From contig JASHNW010000101.1 in NCBI GenBank assembly GCA_030041435.1, positions 28,584 to 92,583 on the forward strand: a DNA stretch of 64,000 nucleotides. Reading direction: 5' to 3'. Numbering within the stretch: position 1 is the stretch's first letter; each line of letters begins with the position of its first letter. Below, one piece after another: positions 29,406 to 38,320 of this stretch. A program made the position numbers and the translations under genes. Origin of the DNA: Acidobacteriaceae bacterium (lineage in GTDB: Bacteria; Acidobacteriota; Terriglobia; Terriglobales; Acidobacteriaceae). The notes beneath the pieces are model-generated. The model did no database searches. It had not been told where the DNA came from and saw only the letters and a program-made list of their open reading frames with translations.

Positions 29406-30032
29406 TCATGGCTGCGCATTGAACTGTTGCAGACACTCAACCAGCATCCCGGCCGTACAGGACTCCCCCATCTCGGTATTGAACATTGCGTGATACAGGT
29501 GGGGTTCGGGCCATTTGAGCCCGAAATACTGCCGGACGTACGCAGCTCGCGATTTGTCCGTTGTGTCAATCTGTTGGATCGCCTTGTTTTCCGTTGCGCC
29601 CCTGGAGATCAGTCTGCGGATCTTAGCATCGCGAGGTGCATAGAGAAACACATGGAAGACGTCCTTGCGGCTGCGCAGGAAATACTGCGCACCGCGGCCG
29701 ACAATCACCGAGGGGCCGCTGGAATATGCCGTCTGGACGGCTGTTTCCGAAACCGCGGCGATCCTGCGCGAATCCAGCAGATGGAGCCGGTTGGTAGGCG
29801 GCAAGCCTCCCTCAAACGCTCCCCGCAGAAAATCTTTGAAAACCCGGTACACGACAGGATCGCTTCGCCCCTCCCTCTGCTCGACCGCCTGTGGCGTACT
29901 CTCGGTCAGTCGCGCGATCTCCTGGGTCAACCGTTCGTCCCAGAGACTCCATCCCAGGCGGCTGGCAACCAAACTGGCGATTTCCGATGCTCCGCAGCCA
30001 AACTCGCGCTCAATTGTGACGGCTCGAATCAT
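29406..30032 (-). CDS. Cytidylate-kinase-like protein
   Basis: The ATG at 30032 gives 208 residues. The N-terminus (AVTIEREFGCGASEIASLVASRLG) is a variant P-loop of the cytidylate-kinase-like family; then come LWDERLTQEIARLT and an Arg-rich lid region (FLYAPRDAKIRRLISRGAT). The classic GXXGXGK loop is replaced by EFGCGASE, without the usual Lys, so nucleotide binding may differ from true Cmk. It starts 10 nt after the stop of the efflux permease and is the last gene of that operon. Why a kinase-like protein travels with a drug pump is unknown. Confidence 0.8.
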   Translation of the reverse strand: MIRAVTIEREFGCGASEIASLVASRLGWSLWDERLTQEIARLTESTPQAVEQREGRSDPVVYRVFKDFLRGAFEGGLPPTNRLHLLDSRRIAAVSETAVQTAYSSGPSVIVGRGAQYFLRSRKDVFHVFLYAPRDAKIRRLISRGATENKAIQQIDTTDKSRAAYVRQYFGLKWPEPHLYHAMFNTEMGESCTAGMLVECLQQFNAQP

Positions 30033-30042
30033 TGTCATTTCC

Positions 30043-31644
30043 TCAGCCCACCGCAACATCTCCGCCCGCCCCGGGATCGTTCTTCTTCAGGAAGAACGCG
30101 AGAACGAACATAATGGCGCAAAGCACCCCCAACAGCCAGAATGTGTCCACGAACGAGAGCGTATGAGCCTGTTGATTCACCGCCCCGTAGATCCTGGCGA
30201 TCGCCTGATTGTGCGCGTCCGCAGCGTCGAGTCCGGAGTGCCTGATGCTGTTTGTCAGTCCGTGAAGCACTCCCCGAAACGCCGGTGCATCAGGCGCAAT
30301 GTGACCGACCAGGATCTGCTGGTGATATTGTGAGCGCCGGGCAATCATCGTCGTGACGATGGAAGTGCCGATACTGCTGCCGATGTTGCGCATGAAATTC
30401 ACCATCCCCGAGACACTGTTCCCCTTCTCTGCCGCGACACCGATATATCCGGCCGCTGTAATGGGCACGAACAGGAACCCGATGCCCACGACCTGCGCGC
30501 AGCGCAGCCACATCGCGAAGTCAAAACTGATGAAAAGATCGGTTCGATATGCGGAGTAGAACAAACCAACCGCAAGACACAGCCAGCCGGCCGCAATCAA
30601 ATAGCGTGCCTGAACTTTCGAGGTAAGCCGCCCCACCACCGGCATCATCAGCAGCAGCAGGAACCCGCTTGCAGACAATACCAGACCCGCCAACTCCGCG
30701 GTGTAGCCCAATAGCGTCTGCAAGAATTCCGGAATAAGTACTAAGGTGCTGAATAGCATGACACCCATCATGAACATCATCAGGTTGGCTGCCGCGAAGT
30801 TGAAGCTTTTGAACATGCGGACGTCGATGATAGGATCGCTGCGGCGCCACTCCCAGATGACGAGCGACACCAGGCAGACTGCCGCGGTGATCGCCAGCGT
30901 AAGAATGAAATGGGAGCCGAACCAGTCATCCTCCTGGCCCTTGTCCAGCAGAACCTGGAGGGAAGCCACGCCCAGCGTCAGAAATGCAATTCCGATGTAG
31001 TCCACGCGAATGCCGCCATGCTTCACCCGGCCGGCGGCCGGTTTCTCGTGCACCAGCGTGTAGGTCATGTAAAGCGCAAGCAGTGCAATGGGCAGCTTGA
31101 TGAAGAAGATCCAGCGCCAGGAATAGTTGTCGGTTATCCAGCCGCCCAGCATGGGACCTACCGTCGGAGCAAGAACCGCGGTAATGCCATAGAGCGCGAA
31201 GGCCGAGCCGCGCTGTTCAGGAGGAAATGTATCGTTAAGGATTGCCTGCGCCATCGGCTGGAGTCCGCCGCCCCCGACGCCCTGCAATGCGCGGAAAATC
31301 AGCAGGAGAGGAAGACTGGGTGCGAAACCGCACAGCAGCGAGGCCACGGTGAAGACGATCAGCGAGAGCATGAAATATCTCTTGCGCCCGATAACTTCCG
31401 CGAGCCATCCACTTACCGGAAGCACAATTGCATTGGCCGCAAGATAGGAAGTGAGCACCCATGTGCTGTCGTCGTAGCTGGCCCCCAGGTCTCCGGCAAT
31501 GTATGGCAGGGCGACATTTGCCACGCTCGTGTCCAGCACTTCCAGAAATGCGGCCATGGACACGGTAATGCCGATAAGCCACGGGTTCACAATCGGGCTG
31601 GAGCGCTCCTGCGCTGCGGGTAAACTGGCTGCTGCGGCGCTCAT
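30043..31644 (-). CDS. EmrB/QacA-type DHA2 drug efflux permease (MFS)
   Basis: The 533-residue inner-membrane protein has about 14 hydrophobic segments as in DHA2 transporters. It shows the motif D1 (LDTSVANVALPYIAGDLG), motif A region (GWLAEVIGRKRYFM), motif C-like GGWITDNYSWRWIFFIKLP and a conserved GLQPMAQAIL. It exports drugs by proton antiport. Its start overlaps the stop of the EmrA-like gene by 4 nt, so the two are translationally coupled. With the EmrA and TolC genes it should form a tripartite pump. Confidence 0.93.
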   Translation of the reverse strand: MSAAAASLPAAQERSSPIVNPWLIGITVSMAAFLEVLDTSVANVALPYIAGDLGASYDDSTWVLTSYLAANAIVLPVSGWLAEVIGRKRYFMLSLIVFTVASLLCGFAPSLPLLLIFRALQGVGGGGLQPMAQAILNDTFPPEQRGSAFALYGITAVLAPTVGPMLGGWITDNYSWRWIFFIKLPIALLALYMTYTLVHEKPAAGRVKHGGIRVDYIGIAFLTLGVASLQVLLDKGQEDDWFGSHFILTLAITAAVCLVSLVIWEWRRSDPIIDVRMFKSFNFAAANLMMFMMGVMLFSTLVLIPEFLQTLLGYTAELAGLVLSASGFLLLLMMPVVGRLTSKVQARYLIAAGWLCLAVGLFYSAYRTDLFISFDFAMWLRCAQVVGIGFLFVPITAAGYIGVAAEKGNSVSGMVNFMRNIGSSIGTSIVTTMIARRSQYHQQILVGHIAPDAPAFRGVLHGLTNSIRHSGLDAADAHNQAIARIYGAVNQQAHTLSFVDTFWLLGVLCAIMFVLAFFLKKNDPGAGGDVAVG

Positions 31645-32915
31645 CGCAGATACACTTTCGCTTCCACGTTCATCCCGGGGCGAAGCTGATGATCGCGATT
31701 CTGGTTCGGCTCCAGAACAATCTTTACCGGCACCCGCTGGACAATCTTCACGTAATTTCCAGTAGCATTTTCGGGCGGCAGCAAGCTGAATATGGGGCCC
31801 GTTGCCGCCGCAATGCTGTCGACATGACCGTCGTATGTGCGCCCGTTTGAGTCGAGCTTAATGCTCGCTTTCTGCCCCACACGCATGCGTTTGAGCTGGG
31901 TCTCCTTGAAATTTGCGGTGATCCAAACTTGATCCAGAGGAACCACTGTGAGCAACTCCTCCCCTGGGTCGACGTTCAATCCCACCACAACTTTCTTCGT
32001 GACCTCGCCGGTTACGGGTGCGAATATTTTGGTGTATCCGAGATTTAGCTGCGCCTGCTCGACTGCAGCTTGTTTCTGGTTTACATCCGCCACCGCCGCC
32101 CGCGCCCTGGCGCGGGTTGAGGCAACACGCTGCGGCCCGGCTTCGGCATCTTCGTAGTGCGCCTCAGCCTCAGTCAGGCGGCTGTGCGCTTCCTGTACCT
32201 CCTGTTGGGCCGCTGCCTCGTCTGCATCTGCGGCGGCTGTGGCGGCGAAATCGGTCGCCGCGGCGGCATAAGCATGGTCGTAGACCTGCTTCGGTACCTC
32301 CTCCTTCGCCAGCAGCATGCGATAGCGGCTGACGTCGTCCTGTGCCTTCACATTCTCTGCCCGTGCCTCCAAAACGCGCGCGTGCGCGGCCGCGGCCTGC
32401 TTCTCCGCTGCCTGAATGGCCGCTTCGGCGTCCTGAATGTCTGAGGATGAGAACTTCAACTGGCTGGACGTATCGACGGAAGACACGGGAACGTCGATGT
32501 TCAGGCTTCTCGCGGTAGCTTCCGACGCTTCGAGCGCTGCCTGGGCTCTTGCCAAAGCCACTTCATAGTCTCGCGGATCGATCTCCACCAGGATGGAAGC
32601 TTTGTCGACCCACTGATTGTCGGTGATGTTAACGTCCTGAACATATCCAGGTACGCGAGCGCTCACCGGATAAAGATGCACGTCGACCTGCGCATCGTCG
32701 GTGGAAACAAAGCCGGAGAGATAGTGCCAGAAGAGGACGCCGGCCACAGCGAGCACAATGATCGACCCAATTACGATCCAGCGCCTTCCGGAGCGCCGGC
32801 GTGGGTATGCTGAGACCAGCACATCGTCTGACACGGCGTTGCCGGCCGGCGTGCGCGGCTCCGGCGCGGTCGCTTCCGGTGAACTCGTTGGCTGATTTGT
32901 CTCTGACATGGTCAA
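31641..32915 (-). CDS. EmrA/HlyD-type membrane fusion protein
   Basis: The 424-residue protein has one transmembrane helix (WIVIGSIIVLAVAGVLFW, about 46-64), a biotinyl-lipoyl-like domain (VSARVPGYVQDVNITDNQWV), a long Ala/Glu-rich coiled-coil hairpin (about 115-270) and a beta-barrel (VWITANFKETQLKRMRVGQ). This is the periplasmic adaptor that links permease and outer-membrane channel. It overlaps the neighbouring genes by 4 nt on both sides, so the three pump genes form one tightly coupled unit. Confidence 0.92.
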   Translation of the reverse strand: MTMSETNQPTSSPEATAPEPRTPAGNAVSDDVLVSAYPRRRSGRRWIVIGSIIVLAVAGVLFWHYLSGFVSTDDAQVDVHLYPVSARVPGYVQDVNITDNQWVDKASILVEIDPRDYEVALARAQAALEASEATARSLNIDVPVSSVDTSSQLKFSSSDIQDAEAAIQAAEKQAAAAHARVLEARAENVKAQDDVSRYRMLLAKEEVPKQVYDHAYAAAATDFAATAAADADEAAAQQEVQEAHSRLTEAEAHYEDAEAGPQRVASTRARARAAVADVNQKQAAVEQAQLNLGYTKIFAPVTGEVTKKVVVGLNVDPGEELLTVVPLDQVWITANFKETQLKRMRVGQKASIKLDSNGRTYDGHVDSIAAATGPIFSLLPPENATGNYVKIVQRVPVKIVLEPNQNRDHQLRPGMNVEAKVYLR

Positions 32916-34405
32916 TTCCCCCCCAAATACGCTGAGTACCGGGATTCCGCGACTCCCGTTGCTCTCGCCAAAGATATTTTGGCCACGTTGTAGCTGTAGA
33001 GGCTGCCAATATAGGCGTCGGTGGCGATTGCCAGCGCCTCTTGCGCCTGAACGACTTCAACATTGTCTGTAACTCCGGAACTAAATCGATCGCGAGATTG
33101 TTTCAGGGTCTCAGTAGCCAGGGTCACCGCGCTTTCCTCGACAGATACTTCCTGCGCGGCTGCTTCCAGATCGAGATAGGCGTCGCGAACCTCCAGATCG
33201 ATCTTGGCTCGTGAGTCTTCCAGCCGCTGTCGTTCCTCGGTCAGCGAGGCCTCAGCCCGGAGCACATCCCCGTGTACCCTCCCACCCTGAAAAAGAGGAA
33301 TACGGAGCGTGGCAGCCGCATCGACGGTGCCGTGCGACGAGCCCGGGTTAACTCCGGAAAGGCCGTAGTCGGCTTCCGCGCCTAACGATGGATACCTCTC
33401 CGCAGAAGCGGCTTTTCTCGCCAGTTCAGCCGACCGAACCCGATTGATCTGACTCTGAAAATCGGCGCGCTCTCTGTAGGCGCTTTGGATCGCCTCATCG
33501 AGACTCGAAGGCGTCAGCTCCTGGTAAGGCACGCGGGTGGTCGCCTCGAACTGTTGGTCCAGCGGAAGTCCGATTGCGCGCGCCAAAGCCAGCTTCTGCT
33601 TCGCCAAATCGTTCTGTGCGACAATCAGTTTCTGCTCGCGCGATTGCAGTTGCACCTGTGCACGCAGCACGTCCACGGCTGAGGCAAGGCCTGCGGTCTT
33701 CTGGTCGGATGCCTGTTGAGACAGTGTCCTGGCGGTGTCCCTCTGTGATGTGGCTGACTCGACCTCCGATTGGTCGGCGATCACCAGCAAATAATTGGAG
33801 ACAATCACCAGTACTACGAGCTCGCGCGCGTCTTTGGAACTGAACTGGGCCGACTTCAGGTCCGCCTGCGACGATCGCGCCCGCTCGATGGATGCCCAGT
33901 CAAAAACCGATTGCGTGAGATATGCCCGCGAGTCGAAATAGCCAAATGGTCCGATGATCGGAGGTACGCCGTGAATGGACAGACCAAAGGCCGCCTTGAT
34001 GTTGACCTGATGAACCCCGAAACCCGTATCGGTCACTACATTCGGAAGCAGGTCACTTAGCTCCTGCCATTTTTCTCCCCGGGCATCTGTAACCGCATCC
34101 GTAGCCAGCACCCCACCCAGATTTTGCCTGAGTCCGAGATTGACGGCGGCTTCGAGGGAAAGTTCCACCGGCGCTGCGCTGAGTTTTCCCGAAGGAACTC
34201 CTCCCAGGTAGGGATTTTGCGAAAGAGACTGATAGCTATTCTGTCCCGCCTGAATGGCTGTTCGCGGCGCTCCTGTTACTTCGGCCAGAGCGATCGGATT
34301 GTAAGGTGCCGGCGTGGCTGGCGGGCTGTACTGTGCAAAGGCCACTGCTCCGCCGGGAAGGGCAAAGCTGAGAAGTAGTAGCTTACCCCAGGGTCTGTGC
34401 TGCAT
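32912..34405 (-). CDS. TolC-family outer membrane efflux protein
   Basis: The 497-residue protein has a signal peptide (KLLLLSFALPGGAVAFAQ) and two outer-membrane-efflux repeats with long amphipathic helices, for example VDVLRAQVQLQSREQKLIVA and VEVVQAQEALAIATDAYIGS. It would form the outer-membrane channel of the pump. It is the first gene of the operon, overlapping the EmrA-like gene by 4 nt, and has a long upstream region with palindromes. Confidence 0.92.
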   Translation of the reverse strand: MQHRPWGKLLLLSFALPGGAVAFAQYSPPATPAPYNPIALAEVTGAPRTAIQAGQNSYQSLSQNPYLGGVPSGKLSAAPVELSLEAAVNLGLRQNLGGVLATDAVTDARGEKWQELSDLLPNVVTDTGFGVHQVNIKAAFGLSIHGVPPIIGPFGYFDSRAYLTQSVFDWASIERARSSQADLKSAQFSSKDARELVVLVIVSNYLLVIADQSEVESATSQRDTARTLSQQASDQKTAGLASAVDVLRAQVQLQSREQKLIVAQNDLAKQKLALARAIGLPLDQQFEATTRVPYQELTPSSLDEAIQSAYRERADFQSQINRVRSAELARKAASAERYPSLGAEADYGLSGVNPGSSHGTVDAAATLRIPLFQGGRVHGDVLRAEASLTEERQRLEDSRAKIDLEVRDAYLDLEAAAQEVSVEESAVTLATETLKQSRDRFSSGVTDNVEVVQAQEALAIATDAYIGSLYSYNVAKISLARATGVAESRYSAYLGGN

Positions 34406-35145
34406 ACGGGTCCTTCCCAGAGAAATGTCCGTTCTCTCTTCTCATCTGTCGTGGTTTGCGCTTTCCTGATTTGTTTTTCGTCGCTTTCCCGGATCTTCTG
34501 CGACAGCACGACATCACACATCGCCGCACCATTGTTTGAAAATCACACCAGAAGAAGGAAAGGAAATCTATTGCACTTTGGTATTGATATATACCTGAGT
34601 ATCGGTCGACATCGGCATTAACAGACTGTCTCCGCTCGTTTGTGGTGTCATCCGATGCCGACGGCTGGCCACCTTCAATTGCCAGTCACAGCTACTGGAG
34701 TAGCTGCGAGCGGCATGAGTTACATTGCATCGTCACGGCGATGATTGGTCGCTTGCCCCCACCTGATACTGTCGGCAGATGAGTCACGATTGTCACGGGC
34801 GGGGAACTGCCTGCGAAAAGCGATAGTTCACGCTGAAGGAGAGCTGAATACCAGCGCCCTTGAACCGGGAAGGGGCATGTTACTTCCGCCGGCGCACGCG
34901 GCTCCTGAAGCAGATCCTGCGCGATCTTTGTTGAATGTGAACCACCGCAGTTCGCCCGCTGTCCTCATCTACGGTCCGCAGGGCGCCGGGACAGCTGCCG
35001 CGTTGCCGTGATGCGAAAGTCTGTTTTCCTGGAGTACGCTTACAGTCTGCCGTCGCATCAGCCGAAGCATGGAGACCTCGCTTCAGCACCAGGTGCGCTC
35101 GCAGGAATCGTTGCATGTCGCTCAGCACAGGCACCGGAAGCGCGC
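34406..35145. other. Long intergenic region with palindromes, upstream of the efflux operon
   Basis: I see no convincing gene in these 740 nt; the short frames lack ribosome sites and protein-like composition. CAGCTACT GG AGTAGCTG at 34689-34706 is a perfect 8-bp inverted repeat, the size expected for a dimeric repressor site. ATACCTGAGTATCGG at 34591-34605 resembles the palindrome at 35741-35755. The region should contain the promoter of the TolC-led operon. Confidence 0.5.
34591..34605 (-). promoter_or_regulatory. Palindromic regulator site, copy 1
   Basis: On the minus strand this reads CCGATACTCAGGTAT, an imperfect dyad with TAC and GTA half-sites about 190 nt before the tolC-like gene. 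The copy at 35741-35755 reads CCAATACCTAAGTAC. The shared pattern CCRATACYYARGTAY is of the kind bound by FixJ/NarL-type regulators, but the binding protein is unknown. Confidence 0.45.
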
Positions 35146-35538
35146 TCACGTTTCGGCAAGCGCACTATGCAGCGCATCCAACAGGGCGATGTCGCTGAAC
35201 GGCTTGAATAAACATGCGATGGCGCCTTGCTCGACCAACCGCGACCGGACCGCCTCGTCCCGGTGGGCAGTAATGAAAATCACTGGAACCCTGCCGCCGC
35301 CACGCTTCAACTCCTGCTGCAGTTCGGGCCCGCTCATTCCCGGCATTGCGATGTCCAGAATCAGACATTTCGATTGCGACGGCGCGTCGGATGCAAGGAA
35401 CGCCTCTGCGGAGCAGAACGTCCGGGATGAAAAGCCAAACTGCCCCAGCAGATCCGGTAGGGATTCCCGCAGCGATTCATCATCATCGACAATGCACACC
35501 AGGGGCCTTGTATGCGTCACGGGTTTTTCATGCCGCAC
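35146..35538 (-). CDS. Single-domain response regulator (FixJ-type receiver)
   Basis: The 130-residue protein is a receiver domain only: acidic pocket in CIVDDDES, phosphoacceptor Asp in LILDIAMPGMSG, the Thr in VIFITAH and the Lys in CLFKPF. There is no DNA-binding domain, so it must act by protein contact or phosphotransfer. The sequence is closest in style to FixJ receivers, which fits the FixL-like HisKA of the kinase encoded just upstream. It is separated from the kinase by about 230 nt containing a palindrome, so it may have its own promoter. Confidence 0.9.
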   Translation of the reverse strand: MRHEKPVTHTRPLVCIVDDDESLRESLPDLLGQFGFSSRTFCSAEAFLASDAPSQSKCLILDIAMPGMSGPELQQELKRGGGRVPVIFITAHRDEAVRSRLVEQGAIACLFKPFSDIALLDALHSALAET

Positions 35539-35740
35539 CGCACCGTCAGTCTTTGCTCAGCCTTTGCAACCGTCCATTGGCTCCAGCGCGGTCCCAGCAT
35601 GTCCAGGCGTTCTTTCGGCGGGTGCCTCCCGTCTCGGCCGGGCCTGCACATCGATAACGCGGCTAAGTGTGACTCCATGGGGTCCGTTTCCGGCAACACT
35701 CCAGCTATCATCTTCCGTTGTTTGGCGGTCGGGGTCTATT

Positions 35741-35755
35741 GTACTTAGGTATTGG
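35741..35755 (-). promoter_or_regulatory. Palindromic regulator site, copy 2
   Basis: The minus strand reads CCAATACCTAAGTAC, about 200 nt upstream of the response regulator start and 14 nt past the kinase stop. It matches the site upstream of the efflux operon at most positions. The 231-nt gap around it (35539-35769) contains no gene. Confidence 0.45.
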
Positions 35756-35769
35756 TTATCTGCTCTTGG

Positions 35770-38319
35770 TTACCCCGGTACATCGCTCCCCAGGGGATGC
35801 AATTCGGGGTCGCACGGAATGGAGAATGCAACGGAGGAGCCGGGGCCGTCATTCGGCGTTGCCCATAGCCGGCCGCGATGGGCTTCGATAATCGAGCGGC
35901 TGACAGAAAGCCCAATGCCCATGCCGTCCGGCTTCGTTGTATAGAACGACTCGAAGATCCGATCGACGGTTTCGGGGGCGAAGCCAATGCCGGTGTCCTG
36001 CACGATCAGACGAACGTTGCCGCCATGGTCGCTTTCCGTCCTGATCAGGAGTTGCCTCGGCCGATCCTCAACATCGCTCATCGCATCTGAGGCGTTATGC
36101 AGCAGATTCAGGATGACCTGCTGCAGCTGGATGCGGTCGCCTCTCACTGCCGGCAAATTCTCGGCGAGCTCATGCTGGAGAATGATCCTGTTGTTCTGCA
36201 GCTCAGGTAACGACAGAGCGATCACTTCCCGCGCGGCATCGTTCAGGTCCACCCGCTCGGCAGCCGCCTCCTTGCTCCTGAAGAGCGCACGCAGCCGCGT
36301 AATCACCTCGGAGGCCCGATTCCCGTCGCGAATGGTGCGCTGTGCCGTTTCGCGCGCGCCTTCGATGTTCGGCGGATTGCCGCTCAGCATCCGCAGGCAC
36401 GTGCTGGCATTCGTCACGATTCCCGACAATGGCTGGTTTACTTCATGCGCGATGGATGCAGTCAGCACTCCAAGGCTTGTAACCCTGGCCACCTGGGCGA
36501 GCTCTGCTCTTGCCCTGGCCAGAGCCTCTTCAGCCTGTTTTCGGTCGTTGATGTCGGTCAGGAGGATGTACCAGCGGAGGACGCGGCCCTCGGCGTCGCG
36601 CAGCGGCAGGCCGCGTGCGTGGAACCATCGATACTCGCCATCGGCACGAAGCAGACGGTGATCGGTGTCGTAGACAGTTGCTGTTTCAACCGAGCGCGTC
36701 CATGCAGACACCGTTGCAGCCACATCTGCGGGGTGCACCGCGTCGCTCATCGCCCACCCCTTCAGTTCTTCGACGCTCTTCCCGAAATAGGTCAGGACCT
36801 GGTTGTTAACGACTTCCAGTTCGCCGCTCGGCGACATGATAGCCACCAGCCCCGCGATGCCATCGACGATTAATCGGAAGCGCTGCTCGCTTTCTCGCAA
36901 GCCTTCCTCGCTCTGCCTGCGATCTTCTATGTCAATGTTCGCGCCATACCACCGGACGATTGCGCCCGATTCCTCGCGCAATGGATTGGCGCGAAAGATG
37001 AACCATCGATAGGTGCCGTCGAAGCGGCGCATCCGCGCTTCCGTTTCAACCGGTGTGCCCGAGGCCAGGCACGACTGCCAGTACTCGACCAGCGCCGCGC
37101 GGTCGTCGGGATGAATCGCATCTCTCCATCCCCACCCCTGCGCCTCTTCGGCGGTTATGCCCGTGTAATCCAGCCAGCGTTGATTGAGGAAGTCGCAGTA
37201 GCCGTCAGGCCGTGTGGACCACGCCGCCGTGGGCATGGTATTGATGATTTTCAGCAGCCTGCTCTCACTCGACTGCAGCGCCTCTTCGGCCAGCTTCCGG
37301 TCGTGGATATCGGTGCTCGTGCCGTACCACCTCGCAATCCTGCCCGTGTCGTCACGGAACGGTGCCACCCGGATGAGAAACCACCGATAGATACCGTCGT
37401 GGCGCCGCAGCCGCGCCTCAATCTCGCCTCGATCTCCTGAAATCAATAGCTCCTGCCACTTCTTCATGAGCGGCGGCAAGTCATCCGCATGGAACGCAGC
37501 CTGCCATCCCCAGCCATGCGATTCTTCAGGGGAGAGGCCCGTGTACTCATGCCAGCCTTTGCTCAGAAACTCATTGGTGCCGTCGGGCAGATTGCACCAT
37601 GCCAGGGCCGGGATGGCATCGATGACCTGTCGCAGTTTGGCTTCCGATTTCCTGATCTCCCCGAGCGCATGCTGCAGTGCCGCTTCGCTCCTCAGGAGTC
37701 CTCCCTCACCCCTCCTGCGCTCGGCATTTTCATTTCTCAGCGCCTCGTTGGCCAGGGCGAGTTCTGCGGTCCGTGCCTTTACCCGGCGCTCCAGTTCTTC
37801 GGCAACCCGCTTCTGCTCGCTCAGCATGCGCGCCTGCTGCATACCGATCACTGCCTCGTTCACCGCCACGTTCAGCACCACCCGGTCCGCGCGGTTCGGA
37901 AAATCGGCACGTCCCGAGCCGGCCGCGACCATGCCCATCTCGCCTTCGAATCCGACAGGCAGCGATACGGTACTGATTTTGTCTCCGTGTAGTCTTCGCT
38001 GCATCGTCGTGGGCTGGCCCCGCGGACGAACCTCGCATTCGCGTGCCAGATCGTCACAGATTGTCCGGAATTCCAGCCCTGGCTCGCACCATTCCGCCAC
38101 TCGCGTCGTCTCCACTGCCGCCGCGCCCGGCGGCTGGGTCAGCCTCGCATGCACGAACTCGAGATCGAGCATGTCAAGCAGCGCATCGCACAGCGTTTCC
38201 ACAATCTGATCAGGCGATGCGCTGTTCCACATCGCCGGCAGTGCCAGTACGCTCACCAGATTGTTGATGCACCGCTCGAGGTCCCTCACCTCGGCGGAGT
38301 TTTCGCGCTGTTTGTCCAT
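35770..38319 (-). CDS. Multi-PAS sensor histidine kinase
   Basis: The 849-residue soluble kinase (no membrane segment seen) has an N-terminal GAF-like region (about 20-170), a coiled coil (EELERRVKARTAELALANEALR), three PAS/PAC units (WCNLPDGTNEFLSKGWHEYTG, then WSTRPDGYCDFLNQRWLDYTG, then VAIMSPSGELEVVNNQVL), a HisKA with the phospho-His in SIAHEVNQPLSG, and a HATPase domain (N box LLHNASDAM, G boxes GIGFAPE and GMGIGLSVS). The domain style is that of FixL-like kinases. The ATG at 38319 lies right after the stop of the MEDS gene; a longer frame from 38367 is possible. It should phosphorylate the downstream receiver. Confidence 0.92.
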   Translation of the reverse strand: MDKQRENSAEVRDLERCINNLVSVLALPAMWNSASPDQIVETLCDALLDMLDLEFVHARLTQPPGAAAVETTRVAEWCEPGLEFRTICDDLARECEVRPRGQPTTMQRRLHGDKISTVSLPVGFEGEMGMVAAGSGRADFPNRADRVVLNVAVNEAVIGMQQARMLSEQKRVAEELERRVKARTAELALANEALRNENAERRRGEGGLLRSEAALQHALGEIRKSEAKLRQVIDAIPALAWCNLPDGTNEFLSKGWHEYTGLSPEESHGWGWQAAFHADDLPPLMKKWQELLISGDRGEIEARLRRHDGIYRWFLIRVAPFRDDTGRIARWYGTSTDIHDRKLAEEALQSSESRLLKIINTMPTAAWSTRPDGYCDFLNQRWLDYTGITAEEAQGWGWRDAIHPDDRAALVEYWQSCLASGTPVETEARMRRFDGTYRWFIFRANPLREESGAIVRWYGANIDIEDRRQSEEGLRESEQRFRLIVDGIAGLVAIMSPSGELEVVNNQVLTYFGKSVEELKGWAMSDAVHPADVAATVSAWTRSVETATVYDTDHRLLRADGEYRWFHARGLPLRDAEGRVLRWYILLTDINDRKQAEEALARARAELAQVARVTSLGVLTASIAHEVNQPLSGIVTNASTCLRMLSGNPPNIEGARETAQRTIRDGNRASEVITRLRALFRSKEAAAERVDLNDAAREVIALSLPELQNNRIILQHELAENLPAVRGDRIQLQQVILNLLHNASDAMSDVEDRPRQLLIRTESDHGGNVRLIVQDTGIGFAPETVDRIFESFYTTKPDGMGIGLSVSRSIIEAHRGRLWATPNDGPGSSVAFSIPCDPELHPLGSDVPG

Positions 38320-38320
38320 C

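Noticed and set aside
34745..35011. Open frame with GPQGAGTAA resembling a P-loop
   Set aside because: No Lys in the loop, no ribosome site and no other protein-like feature.
34880..35149. Minus-strand frame overlapping the end of the response regulator
   Set aside because: It starts with GTG without ribosome site and has no protein-like composition.
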